A stretch of 64,000 nucleotides of DNA. Source: Streptomyces sp. TS71-3 (GTDB lineage Bacteria > Actinomycetota > Actinomycetes > Streptomycetales > Streptomycetaceae). Under the pieces are notes generated by a model. It saw only the letters and a list, made by a program, of their open reading frames with translations. It did no database searches and had not been told where the DNA came from. The position numbers were made by a program, and so were the translations under genes. Location: contig NZ_BNEL01000003.1 in NCBI RefSeq assembly GCF_018327685.1, positions 2,914,001-2,978,000 on the forward strand, written 5' to 3'. Below are positions 1-8,088 of the stretch, piece after piece. Every line of letters starts with the position of its first letter. The first letter of the stretch is position 1.

Positions 1-88
1 CACGCGACAGGTCACGGGGATCATGACTGGCCCGCGCAGGGGCCGGCGAGTGGTGGCGTGATCGACCGAAACCCGTGCGGACCCGGGA

Positions 89-107
89 CCCAGGCCCAGA
101 CCCTGGG
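89..107. terminator. Short hairpin downstream of the CtaG-like gene
   Basis: CCCAGG (89-94) and CCTGGG (102-107) form a 6-bp stem with a 7-nt loop six bases beyond the stop of the leftward membrane-protein gene. No T-run follows, which is normal for Streptomyces terminators. The stem is short, so the call is weak. Confidence 0.3.
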
Positions 108-112
108 CCGGC

Positions 113-1129
113 TCAGTCGTGCCGGCGCTGGCGTCGGATCGAGGCCGCCACCTCGTTCTGCTCGGTTTCCCACCAGGGGCGCACGAGTTCCGGTGACGAT
201 GTCTGGCCATGGGCCGGCGCCGGGGTGGGGACCCGGGCGAGTTCCGCGTCGAGGCGGCGGTCGAGCGCCGCGGTCTGGACGCGTTCGGCGCGCGCCCACT
301 GCACCAGGATGGCCAGCAGGAAGGGCAGAGCGGTCAGCTCGGCGATGCTGAGCATCGCGCCGCCGCCGATCTGCTGGTCGTGCTGGACGTTCGGTGACCA
401 GGCCGGCGCGTGGTGCAGGTACCAGGCGCCCGCGATCAGCGTGCCGTGCGTCATCACTGCGAGCCCCGGGACCGCGTCGACGATGCCGTCCAGGAAGACC
501 AGCGCCGCTCGTATCGGGTGGGTGCACCAGGAGGGCAGCGTCTGTTCGTGGGTGAGTACCGGGATGACGAACAGGGATCCGGCGGCGAGCAGGTGCAGGT
601 ACATCAGCTGGTGCAGCCAGCCGATGCGCAGGGCGGTGGCGAAGTACGGCGTGAAGTACACGGTCAGCTCGGTGGCGAGGACCAGGGCCGTGCTGACCAA
701 GGGGAAGGTCAGCACACGCACCAGGCGGCCGGTCATGACGCGCCGGACCCGCGCCGCGGGGGCCTCCGGCAGCGCCTCGACGGTGAGCCTAAGGGGATCG
801 CCGAGGGCGAGGCCGAGCGGCGCGACCAGGTCGAGGAGGATGTTCTGGACAGCGGCCGGCCAGAACAGCACGTGGTCGTAGACGGCCAGCGAGGACATCG
901 TGGCCACCACCAGCGCACCGAGTCCGAGCAGCGCGAACGCCGCGACGCGGCCGGGCGGCCAGTGCTCGCCGCGTCGCCGCAGCCGTACCACACCCCAGCC
1001 GTAGAGCACGCCCAGGGCGACGACCAGCAGCATGGCGGGGACGTCCGGTTGCCAGGAGGTCAGCAGGCGCCCTGAGGTGAGCTTCGCCAATGACAGGGCG
1101 GACATATCGGTCATCGCTGGACCTGTCAT
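113..1129 (-). CDS. CtaG/Caa3-type cytochrome c oxidase assembly membrane protein
   Basis: A 338-residue integral membrane protein with about seven hydrophobic segments between residues 30 and 290. The pattern of membrane-embedded His residues (YDHVLFWPAAVQ near 105, IGWLHQLMYLH near 190, HGTLIAGAWYLHHAP near 250) fits the caa3_CtaG family, whose members help insert copper into cytochrome oxidase in the plasma membrane. The C-terminal tail of about 50 residues is charged and probably cytoplasmic. A GGAGGG ribosome-binding site lies 8 nt before the first ATG, which decides the start over the Met at residue 6. It is transcribed alone, with no oxidase subunits beside it, so the role in oxidase assembly comes from the family only. 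Confidence 0.85.
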   Translation of the reverse strand: MTGPAMTDMSALSLAKLTSGRLLTSWQPDVPAMLLVVALGVLYGWGVVRLRRRGEHWPPGRVAAFALLGLGALVVATMSSLAVYDHVLFWPAAVQNILLDLVAPLGLALGDPLRLTVEALPEAPAARVRRVMTGRLVRVLTFPLVSTALVLATELTVYFTPYFATALRIGWLHQLMYLHLLAAGSLFVIPVLTHEQTLPSWCTHPIRAALVFLDGIVDAVPGLAVMTHGTLIAGAWYLHHAPAWSPNVQHDQQIGGGAMLSIAELTALPFLLAILVQWARAERVQTAALDRRLDAELARVPTPAPAHGQTSSPELVRPWWETEQNEVAASIRRQRRHD

Positions 1130-1309
1130 ACGTAATACCCTCCTCTCGCTCGGCGTGGGATGAGCCGGTCACCTTCACAGCGGGACGGTAGTACCCGCGG
1201 GCTCGGGAGGGGGCAGCGGGGTGCCCGGCGGCGGGGTCGGGCCCCGGTGTCGCGCCCGCTGCGGGATCGACGCGGGAAGGGATGTGCCGCCCGGACGTTG
1301 ATGTGGTCG
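1130..1309. other. Upstream region of the CtaG-like gene, no gene seen
   Basis: GC-rich spacer carrying the ribosome-binding site of the leftward gene at its left edge. The short open frames here have no recognisable protein. It merges into transposase-like remnant sequence on the right. Confidence 0.4.
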
Positions 1310-1400
1310 ATGTCCTTGGTGCGATCACCGACCGGGCGTACTGGGTGACCGCATCCCACCACGACGCGCCCGCGCTGCGCCCGTGGTTGCGCGCGCGCCG
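1310..1400 (-). pseudogene. Possible ISL3-type transposase remnant
   Basis: Leftward reading gives GASWWDAVTQYARSVI, and a neighbouring frame gives DRTKDIDHINV. These resemble the segment of ISL3-family transposases that leads into the catalytic Asp region (Trp followed by AVTxYGRxLI, then a DRxKxIDHI-like stretch). The match runs over two frames with no intact ORF, so at best it is a short frameshifted relic. The identification is from memory of the family and could be chance. Confidence 0.3.
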
Positions 1401-1730
1401 CCGGGGCCCAGGGCCCGTAGCCGCGTGATGAAGCTCCGGCACCGGTCGGCGAGGGAGCCGGTGCAGCCGCCGCCGGCCCAGAGCAGGGTGATGGCGCGGT
1501 GCAAAGTGCACGCTCTCGGCACTCGCAGACTGCTGCGCACCCGGATCCTCGGCGGCCTCATCAATGAGCAGAGACATACCGCCTGACGTGCGGCGATGAG
1601 TTTCCGAGCGGCACAGGCGCGTGCGACAGCGCCTCCGATATCGCTGTCGAAAGCGCTGCCTACCCGAGGTGGGCCTGCGGGATGCAGCAGGATCCGACGG
1701 GGCACCGGGCGCCGGAGAATGCGGTCAGCC

Positions 1731-1900
1731 TAGGGGGGCCTTGCACTATGAGCGTCCGATAGGTCGCGTGGTCTGGTGCCGTGCATCGCAAGGCGCCGGA
1801 GAGTCCTTGATGGGGGAGGAGCTACCAGGGCCTTTCGGCAACGCGGCGAGGTGCGGTGCCAGGCCGCGCGAGCCGGGCGGGCGTAGTGCAAGGACGCCTA
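1731..1900. mobile_element. MITE-like element A with TAGG...CCTTGCACTA ends
   Basis: About 170 bp bounded by inverted ends: the left end reads TAGGGGGGCCTTGCACTA (1731-1748) and the right end, read on the other strand, TAGGCGTCCTTGCACTA (1884-1900). The interior (about 1770-1865) contains GTGCCGTGCATCGCAAGGCG and CAACGCGGCGAGGTGCGGTG, the same two blocks found in the element at 6039-6273. No ORF encodes a transposase, so it would be mobilised in trans. Its right end coincides with the stop codon of the Endo H-like gene. Confidence 0.55.
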
Positions 1901-2815
1901 AGGCGTGTAGACGGCATCACTGCCGTACAGTTCCCTGGTGAACGCGGAGACATCGGCGCTGCGATCCGCGCCGTCGAGGTTGTACGTCAGATAGACGCCG
2001 TACCCCTCACCGACCGTGCGGCGGGCGAGGTCGGCGGCGGTGCTCTGCGAGGTCCCGCCAATCTCCACGGCCGCCGGCGACAGCTTCGACTTGGGCAGTG
2101 CGATGCCAGGGACCTGCCAGGTGCCGTAGTACGGGTTCCAGGCGTAGTCGAACTCGGACGAGACGTCGACGCCGCCGTAGGACAGGCGCGACGCGGCCGG
2201 GCCGATGTTGTAGAGGCTGATGATCTTGCCCGGCATGTCACCGCGCAGCGCCGACACCAGGTACACGAACGAGCTGTCGTTGGGCTGCCCGGTACCGTTG
2301 TTGCCGTACTCCGCGTACTCGTCGTCGAAGTCGATGCCGTCGAGGCCGTACTTGGCCACGGCGTCCGACAGTTGTTTCGCGAAGGTCGAAGCCGTCTGCT
2401 GGGACGGGAAGTTGGCGAAGCCCGCGCCCTGGTGGTTGCCGAGCACCGAGAGGACGACCTTGATGCCCTTCTGCTGCAACGGCCGTATCTGCGTGGCTGC
2501 GTTGTCGAGGACGCGTTGCACGTTCTCGTTGAAGTACAGGGTCGCCGCCTTCGTGCCCGTGTCGTAGTTGATGTTCGCCGCGAAGATCACAGCGACGTCG
2601 AAGACGTTGCCGCCGCCGTTGGCGAGGGTGTATTTGCCGACATTCAGCATGCTGTTGTTGTTCACCTCGACGTACGCCACCGAGGTTGGTCCTTCCTTCA
2701 CGGGAGCCAGGGCCTCCGCCGCGCCGGTCGTGGCGGTCGCGCAGGAGAGGAGGGCCGTAACGGCAGACAGCGCGAGCACGGCCGTTCGTACCCTGCTCCG
2801 CACCAGAGTGAACAT
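1898..2815 (-). CDS. Secreted endo-beta-N-acetylglucosaminidase, Endo H type (GH18)
   Basis: 305 residues, nearly collinear with the 313-residue Endo H of Streptomyces plicatus, which cleaves the chitobiose core of high-mannose and hybrid N-glycans. Residues 1-35 form a signal peptide (Arg-rich start, hydrophobic core, Ala-rich end). The GH18 catalytic motif DxxDxDxE is D159-D162-D164-E166, with E166 as the acid/base. Conserved stretches include SVAYVEVNNNSMLNVGKYTL and SLYNIGPAASRLSYGG. The frame stays open upstream to 3367, but the extra part is unrelated pseudogene sequence; ATG 2815 is preceded by GAGGGGAG at suitable spacing and begins the signal peptide. The stop codon lies in the end of MITE-like element A. 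Extracellular glycan scavenging is the expected role. Confidence 0.95.
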   Translation of the reverse strand: MFTLVRSRVRTAVLALSAVTALLSCATATTGAAEALAPVKEGPTSVAYVEVNNNSMLNVGKYTLANGGGNVFDVAVIFAANINYDTGTKAATLYFNENVQRVLDNAATQIRPLQQKGIKVVLSVLGNHQGAGFANFPSQQTASTFAKQLSDAVAKYGLDGIDFDDEYAEYGNNGTGQPNDSSFVYLVSALRGDMPGKIISLYNIGPAASRLSYGGVDVSSEFDYAWNPYYGTWQVPGIALPKSKLSPAAVEIGGTSQSTAADLARRTVGEGYGVYLTYNLDGADRSADVSAFTRELYGSDAVYTP

Positions 2816-2969
2816 CGTTGATCGGTCTCCCCTCACTGGAGCAGCGCCCGACCCGTCTGCAAGCGCCGAGTGAGCCCCCGATCCTTCCGCTCCCGTGACC
2901 GAATTCCCAGAACCGTACGGGAACTCTTCACGACTCTCACGCATGTCGCGCCGCAATCCGAAGCCGCGC

Positions 2970-3214
2970 GTACGGTGGGGCCGGAGGGCCATGTCCACGG
3001 CGGTCGGTCCGGTGCCGATCCGCAGGATGGCCTCACGACATCGCTCGCCGGCCGCGGCGTCCAAGGCGCCCGGTGCCCACGGGTCGGCGACGAAGCGGTC
3101 ACTGGTGCGCAGTGCGCTCGGCAGTCCTGCGGGGGAGGGGTGCGTCGGGCCCGTGGCGAGCACCACGCCGTCGGCGTCGATGGCCGTACCGTCGGACAGT
3201 TGGAGCCGGGCGGG
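2970..3214 (-). pseudogene. Fragment of an FAD/NAD(P)-binding protein
   Basis: About 80 codons on the minus strand, in the same frame as the Endo H-like gene but upstream of its start. They read DGVVLATGPTHPSP followed by RFVADPWAPGALDA and ILRIGTGPTAVDMAL. This matches the second half of the FAD-NAD(P)-binding (NAD_binding_9-like) flavoproteins, where an ATG-P turn and a GTGxTxVD Rossmann turn recur. The N-terminal FAD-binding GxGxxG and the rest of the protein are missing, and the piece is joined directly to a relaxase fragment. It is a truncated relic. Confidence 0.55.
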
Positions 3215-3229
3215 ACCAGCGGGTGACCG

Positions 3230-3480
3230 GCCGGGCCCTTGCTGTCGCGGATGCACTGCCGCCACGCGGTGAGCGTGCGGGAGGGGATACCGGAGCCGGC
3301 TTCCAGGGTTGTGGCGGTGACCGCGGCCAGGGCCGCACCCGCGTAGGTGATGCCGGCGGCATCCCACGCCAGGCGACAGGCCTGCACCAGTGTCGTCTTT
3401 CCGCTGCCGGCAACGACGACCACCGCGTCCAAGCCGTGGTCGGCCGTGAGGTTGCGCTCGGCCACGCGACGGCGCTGTGC
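3230..3480 (-). pseudogene. Fragment of a MobF/TraA-type conjugative relaxase-helicase
   Basis: The minus-strand reading contains VVVVAGSGKTTLVQACRLAW (Walker A) followed by GAALAAVTATTLEAGSGI and PSRTLTAW. This is the characteristic start of the RecD-like helicase half of MobF relaxases found on actinomycete conjugative plasmids and integrative elements. Only about 75 codons remain; both the relaxase domain and the rest of the helicase are absent. It probably marks a former integrative element or plasmid remnant at this spot. Confidence 0.6.
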
Positions 3481-3780
3481 GCTCAGCTCGAACCGGCCGC
3501 GACCACCTCGATCGGCTGCCGTACTGGGACCTCCTTGCTACTCACTCGGCCAGAACACCCCGATGGGCACAGCGCCCCCAGATACGGCACGCTGCGCCGA
3601 TCGCAGGTTCAAGCGGATGGCCTCCGTGTCTCCCGGTCACCCGTCCAGAAACCCGAGAGTGGCCCTGGACGGCAGTGCGGGCAGGCAAGCGCCCGGTCCG
3701 ACAGTGCCCTCATCGCTCCCACCGCCCCTGGCTGTCGGTGACCTTCTTGGCGTAGCTGTGGCTGTTCCGCTCGACTTCGG
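3481..3780. other. Non-coding spacer next to decayed genes
   Basis: No gene is recognised. The minus strand keeps one short open stretch ending at 3710 (ERNSHSYAKKVTDSQGRWER) that matches nothing I know. The region sits between the relaxase fragment and the 3' end of the CocE-type hydrolase and is probably residue of the same decayed insertion. Confidence 0.4.
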
Positions 3781-5586
3781 TCAGCCGAGTGGCAGTTCCA
3801 GGACGGCTTCCTCCCCGGGCAGGGAGGTGACGGTGGTGGTGCTGTCCTTCTTGCCCGTGAAGGCGTACAGCTTGTCGTGGCTGTTGACGACCAGGGCGAG
3901 GCGGTGGCCGTCGGGCAGGTCGTAGGCGGCGGGTTGGAGTGTCCAGCTGACGGTGCGGTCCGCGCCGGCGCTCAACCCTGTGGCGGTGAAGGGTTCGTGG
4001 GCGATGAGCTGGGCGCTGCCGTCCCGGGCCACGTCGAAGAGGTAGGCGACCAGGGTCGCGGCATCCGTCTCGTCGACTCGGACCGAGAGCCGGACCTTGG
4101 CGGCGCCGCGGATCCGGCGGCCGCCGGCCAGCGCCTCGGTGGACCAGACCAGCAGCCGGGTCCGCTCGAACCCGGCCGGCTCGTAGCTCCTGGAGGTGCC
4201 GAACCACTCCTTCTGTCCGGTCTCCATGATCTCGTCCATCGCGGTGGCGGCGGTCTCGTGCCCGGCGGTGAACTCGCGGCTCCAGCCCGTGGACGGCTTG
4301 TCGGACAGGGTGCCGTCACCTTTGCCGCCGTTGCCGCTCAGGTACCAGGCCTCGCTGTCGTTGGTGGCCTCGGCCCAGGAGTTGAGCGCTTCGCGCCGTG
4401 CCGGGACGGTGATCCGCTTGCCGCCGCCGATGGCCGGGGCGGTCTGGTAGGTGAACATGACCTGGCTGTTGACAACCGGCCAGTCGGGCACCTCGTTGGC
4501 TTCGCCGCGCAGGAAGTGGTCCAGCCATGCGTAGGCCTCCCGCATCGGCGTCAGCAGGCCGGGGAAGGGCGTACCGGTCAGCACGCCGGTGATGCCGGCG
4601 CCTTCCGGGGCGCCGTGGTCACCGATCCACAGGTTCAGGTGTTTCGGGGCGGTGATCTTCTCGAAGGCGGTGATCGCCTCGCCGACCGGGAAGAGGCTCT
4701 CGTGCCAGGTGTTCGAGTAGAAGGTCGGGGTGTTCCGCAGGTTGGTGATGTCCACGTAGGTCTCCGGAGAGCGCTCGGCGCCCCAGGCCACCACGCCCTC
4801 CATGTTCCGGCCCTCGCGGAAGTCCTGGAGGATCTGCCGCGTCTCGTCGTCGAACTTCTCCTCCTCGGTTCCCCCGGTGAAATCGATCAGTGTCCGCACG
4901 GCCTCCTCGTGCCGGGTGCCGTTGTCGTAGAGGCTGGTGGCCAGGTTGCCCCAGGTGCTCAGAGCCGCCACGGCGGCGACCCGGTTTCTCCGATCGTGCG
5001 CGGCGACCAACTGGCTGATCCCGGAACCGTAGGACAGGCCCAGGAACCCGACCGTGCTCGGCTCGAACTGCTTCTGCGCGTGGTCGATCACGCACGATCC
5101 GTCCGACCAGTCGGCCGGCCCGCCGACGTCGATGAACCCCTCGGACGTGAACAGCAGGCCCGGGGTGCCGATCCCTCGCGGCGTGTACGCCAGCACGTGG
5201 TAGCCGCGGGCCGCCAGCGAGAGGTAGCCGGCCATGAACGGCAGCCAGCCGAACGGGTTCCAACCGGCGGGCACGATCACCACCGGGCGCGGCTGCGAAT
5301 CGTTCTGCCTGATCGCGAACGCGGAAAGGCTGACGTCGTCCGTCGTGGGAACGCGTGGGCAGGTGATCTCGGCTTGCCGCCGGACACCGACCACCAACTC
5401 CTGCAACTCCTCGGGGAGCGTGCTGGCCGGCGCGGTGCCCTGGACGGCCGCGAGCAGGGCTCTGGCGACGGCGAGCACCGACGGGTTGATGTCGAGGCCC
5501 GCGCCGCGCCAGATGCCGTTGGTGGCGACGTCAGCGAGTGTCGCGTCGGTGATCGACGGGATCGGCTCTCCACCTGATGTGGGCAT
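3781..5586 (-). CDS. CocE/NonD-family alpha/beta hydrolase (X-Pro dipeptidyl-peptidase like)
   Basis: 601 residues. An alpha/beta-hydrolase core (about residues 95-390) carries the nucleophile elbow GLSYGSG with S185, preceded by the strand VVIVPAGWNPFGW and the RGYHVLAYTPRG segment. A GDHG motif near residue 325 probably supplies the Asp/His part of the triad. The C-terminal 200 residues are beta-rich (RLLVWSTEALAGGRRIRGAA, RLALVVNSHDKLYAF) and fit the PepX_C jelly-roll of this family. Relatives act on acylated or proline-containing substrates; the substrate here is unknown. No signal peptide is visible, so it is probably cytoplasmic. AAAGGA lies upstream of the ATG. It is a single-gene unit. 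Confidence 0.85.
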   Translation of the reverse strand: MPTSGGEPIPSITDATLADVATNGIWRGAGLDINPSVLAVARALLAAVQGTAPASTLPEELQELVVGVRRQAEITCPRVPTTDDVSLSAFAIRQNDSQPRPVVIVPAGWNPFGWLPFMAGYLSLAARGYHVLAYTPRGIGTPGLLFTSEGFIDVGGPADWSDGSCVIDHAQKQFEPSTVGFLGLSYGSGISQLVAAHDRRNRVAAVAALSTWGNLATSLYDNGTRHEEAVRTLIDFTGGTEEEKFDDETRQILQDFREGRNMEGVVAWGAERSPETYVDITNLRNTPTFYSNTWHESLFPVGEAITAFEKITAPKHLNLWIGDHGAPEGAGITGVLTGTPFPGLLTPMREAYAWLDHFLRGEANEVPDWPVVNSQVMFTYQTAPAIGGGKRITVPARREALNSWAEATNDSEAWYLSGNGGKGDGTLSDKPSTGWSREFTAGHETAATAMDEIMETGQKEWFGTSRSYEPAGFERTRLLVWSTEALAGGRRIRGAAKVRLSVRVDETDAATLVAYLFDVARDGSAQLIAHEPFTATGLSAGADRTVSWTLQPAAYDLPDGHRLALVVNSHDKLYAFTGKKDSTTTVTSLPGEEAVLELPLG

Positions 5587-6038
5587 GCGAACCGTCCTTT
5601 CCTAGGAAGCCGGGACGCCCGAGGGGACGTCATCCAGGCGGATCCTGGTCCGGAGCGACAGCATGAAAACTGATGGGCAGCCAGCTGAACCCGAACGTGT
5701 GAAAGTGGCCGAAAGCAACCCAAAAGGCTCCCAGGTTCGGGATCCCGCGTCGTCTGCACGGCCGAGTCGAGTCAATGGGCATCGCGGCGTCCCTGAGGGC
5801 TCTGCCCTTCAGTCTGTGACCACCTCGGCGGGTTGGGGTTGATCGACTACGGAGGCTGAGGACGCGCAACCGACGTGCAGGGGGTGCCGAGGGCCTTTCG
5901 GTTCTGGCGATCGCACTGCCGAAGAGGCGAATCGACACCACGAGGGGACGGCTGCGGTCGTAAGCGGCCCCTTCTGGTTTTCGGTCGCTCCCGGGTGGGA
6001 GCGGGGGAGTGGGAGCGTGCCCCCGGTGTCGCACGCCG
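5587..6038. other. Intergenic region, no gene seen
   Basis: About 450 bp between the hydrolase start and the MITE-like element B. Open frames on the minus strand are of low complexity and lack recognisable motifs or ribosome-binding sites. The promoter of the CocE-type gene must lie near its left edge. Confidence 0.4.
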
Positions 6039-6273
6039 TTAGGTCGTGTCCGGCGGATCTTCGTGGATCAGCCTGCGGCGTCTGGTGCCGTGCATCGCAA
6101 GGCGGAGGATCGTCCTCGTACTGGGCGTACTCGGCTGACTCCGACAACGCGGCGAGGTGCGGTGCTGGGGGCACTCCCCCACTGCCCTGAACGGGCGTGG
6201 GAGGTACCCCCACCCACGCCCTTCAGGCAGTGGGGGAGTCGCGGGCCCACGAAGATCCGCCGGACACGGCCTA
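6039..6273. mobile_element. MITE-like element B with 27-bp terminal inverted repeats
   Basis: Perfectly delimited by inverted ends: TAGGTCGTGTCCGGCGGATC (6041 onward) plus TTCGTGG on the left, and the same 27 bp with one mismatch, inverted, ending at 6273. It is flanked by TTA and TAA, suggesting a TA-rich target. Inside lie the GTGCCGTGCATCGCAAGGCG and CAACGCGGCGAGGTGCGGTG blocks shared with element A, then a large perfect-type palindrome (CCCCCACTGCC...GGCAGTGGGGG, about 6175-6236). There is no transposase ORF. The right end supplies the stop codon of the polysaccharide deacetylase gene. Confidence 0.75.
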
Positions 6274-7068
6274 AGGGGACAGCAGCTCGGTCAGGGTGAC
6301 CGGGCGTAGCCCCCGACCGGTCAGACCGCGCACAATCGCGGGCAATGCGGTCACCGTGCCGGAATGCCCAAGATGCAGGCTTACGATCGACCCCGGCCGC
6401 GTCGAGCGGAGCACGGTGGATGCAACTGCGTCCGGCCCGGGATCGGTGTAATCGAGCGAGTCCACGTCGTAGGACACGCAGGTCGGGTAGCCGACTTTGC
6501 GGGCCTGCTGCTCGATCAGCGGTGTCGAGTACTGCGTTTGCGAAGGCCGGAACCAGCGGCCGTTCGATCCGGTCAGGGCGTGCAGCCGCCGGGCGCATCC
6601 CGCGATCTCCGCGTAGGCGCCGGAGGCGTCCATGGCCTTGATGTCCAGATGATGCATGGTGTGATTGCCCAGCTCATGGCCACCGCGCAGGATCCGCCGC
6701 GCGATCTGCGGGTACTGGTCGAGCCAGGTCCCGACGGCGAGCACCGTGACCCGCGCTCCGGGCCGTTCTGCTTCGGTGAGCAGCGCGTCGGCCATCGACG
6801 CAGGTCCTTTGCCGTGGAAGGTCAGCGCCACCAGGTTCCGGTGTCGCGGCCCGTGCACGACCTGCGGGCCAAGGTGCATGCCCGCGCTACCCGACGGGTG
6901 CACCGCCGAGGACGGTACCGCAGCGGCCGACCGGGAACCGGTGCCGCCGGGGGGCGTGCTCGCCTGTCGCGTGCTGGTGCACCCCGCCAGCCCGGCCCCG
7001 GTGGCAGCTGCGCCGGATAGGCGCCAGAATTTCCGCCGATCGATGGACATGTACGCAACGGTACCCAT
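6271..7068 (-). CDS. Polysaccharide deacetylase (NodB domain) lipoprotein with altered first motif
   Basis: 265 residues. The N-terminus has a twin-Arg (RRKFWRL) and a lipobox LAGC with Cys30, so it should be an exported, lipid-anchored protein. The NodB fold covers residues 80-262. The metal-binding HxxxH is present as H136 and H140 in GNHTMHH. The usual first motif TFDDG is TFHGKG (83-88), so the catalytic-base and metal Asp are replaced. Later motifs are RPSQTQY, DVDSLDY and SLHLGH. A conserved Streptomyces subgroup with TFHG is remembered, so this is probably a family trait rather than decay. A second ATG at 7050 (MSIDRRKFW) is an equally good start. Its TAG stop lies in the MITE-like element. 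Confidence 0.8.
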   Translation of the reverse strand: MGTVAYMSIDRRKFWRLSGAAATGAGLAGCTSTRQASTPPGGTGSRSAAAVPSSAVHPSGSAGMHLGPQVVHGPRHRNLVALTFHGKGPASMADALLTEAERPGARVTVLAVGTWLDQYPQIARRILRGGHELGNHTMHHLDIKAMDASGAYAEIAGCARRLHALTGSNGRWFRPSQTQYSTPLIEQQARKVGYPTCVSYDVDSLDYTDPGPDAVASTVLRSTRPGSIVSLHLGHSGTVTALPAIVRGLTGRGLRPVTLTELLSP

Positions 7069-7209
7069 CCCCAGCCGACCTCACGGCCTGCCCCGCCGGG
7101 CGCCTCATTCCCAATATGCAGCGCCACGAATTCATGACGTTCCGGGCCGAAGAGTTGGTTGATGACGACGAGGTCGACGCCTTGCCCCTACAGCAGTGTC
7201 GCGGTCGAG

Positions 7210-8088
7210 TCAGCGGGCGCGTTCAAGGACCCGGCGGGCGAAGTCGAGGCTGTCTTCCTGGCGGTCCAGCGCGCGGCTGGCGGTGACGACGACGTGATCG
7301 ACGCCCAGCTTGGCGACGTCCTCGATGGTGGTGAGGACAGCGTCGACGGTCGTATCGGGTTGGGGGTTGATGCTGACGATGACGCTGATGGTGGCGGGAT
7401 CGCGGTCGATCCTCTCGGCGGCCGTGCGGATGGCGTCAAGTCCGTCGAGTGTGTTGTCGAGGGGGTGGTCGGGGAACGCGACCGGGAGCCAGCCGTCGGC
7501 GCGGCGGGCCACACGGTCGAGGGCGGCGGGGCTGATAGCGGCGAGGTAGACGGGTGGTTTCCGGACGGGTTTGCGTTCGACGTACGTCGCCGGGATGGTC
7601 CAGTACTGCCCCGCGTACTCGACGGGGTTGTCCGTCCAGTAGCGCTCAAGGATGTCCAGGCATTCGTCGAGGCGTCGGCCGCGTTCGCGCATGGGCACGT
7701 TGACGGAGGCGAATTCCTCGGGTGAGAAGCCGACACCGAAGCCGCTGACGAGCCTGCCGCCGCTGATCACGTCAATGGTGGTGAGCATGCGGGCCAGCAG
7801 GATGGGCGGGTACAGCGGGGCCTGCAGGATGTTGGTGCCGATCTCCACCCGCGTGGTGATCGCCCCGATGGCCGACAGCAGGGGAAGCGGGTCGAGGACG
7901 GCGCGGAACCGGGCCGGGATGCCGTCGGTGCCGGGGTAGTTCACGGTGGGGTGGACCGGGGCGAGCAGGCGGTCGGACACCCAGAGGCTGTCGGCACCGA
8001 GGTCTTCGAGTGTCCTGGCGTACCGGGGAATGGTGGCGAACTGAGCGTTCTGCGCTCCGCTCTGCGGCAGGCTGAAGCCGATCTTCAT
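7210..8088 (-). CDS. LLM-class flavin-dependent (F420-type) oxidoreductase
   Basis: 292 residues forming one TIM-barrel of the bacterial luciferase-like monooxygenase family. Signature segments are MKIGFSLPQSGAQ, ADSLWVSDRL, TRVEIGTNILQAPLYPP, SGGRLVSGFGVGFSPEEF and RADGWLPV. These fit F420-dependent oxidoreductases common in actinomycetes; FMN use cannot be excluded. The reading frame is open far upstream, but ATG 8088 overlaps the hemerythrin gene's stop by 4 nt (ATGA) and begins the first barrel strand. The two genes are translationally coupled and probably share the promoter near 8710-8775. Substrate unknown. Confidence 0.88.
   Translation of the reverse strand: MKIGFSLPQSGAQNAQFATIPRYARTLEDLGADSLWVSDRLLAPVHPTVNYPGTDGIPARFRAVLDPLPLLSAIGAITTRVEIGTNILQAPLYPPILLARMLTTIDVISGGRLVSGFGVGFSPEEFASVNVPMRERGRRLDECLDILERYWTDNPVEYAGQYWTIPATYVERKPVRKPPVYLAAISPAALDRVARRADGWLPVAFPDHPLDNTLDGLDAIRTAAERIDRDPATISVIVSINPQPDTTVDAVLTTIEDVAKLGVDHVVVTASRALDRQEDSLDFARRVLERAR

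Noticed and set aside
1621..1941. Small plus-strand ORF over MITE-like element A
   Set aside because: It runs across the element and its ends, has no ribosome-binding site, and its product has no recognisable feature.
1898..3367. One long ORF combining the flavoprotein fragment and Endo H
   Set aside because: The Endo H signal peptide starts at ATG 2815 with a ribosome-binding site, and the upstream part is an unrelated truncated fragment that merely shares the frame.
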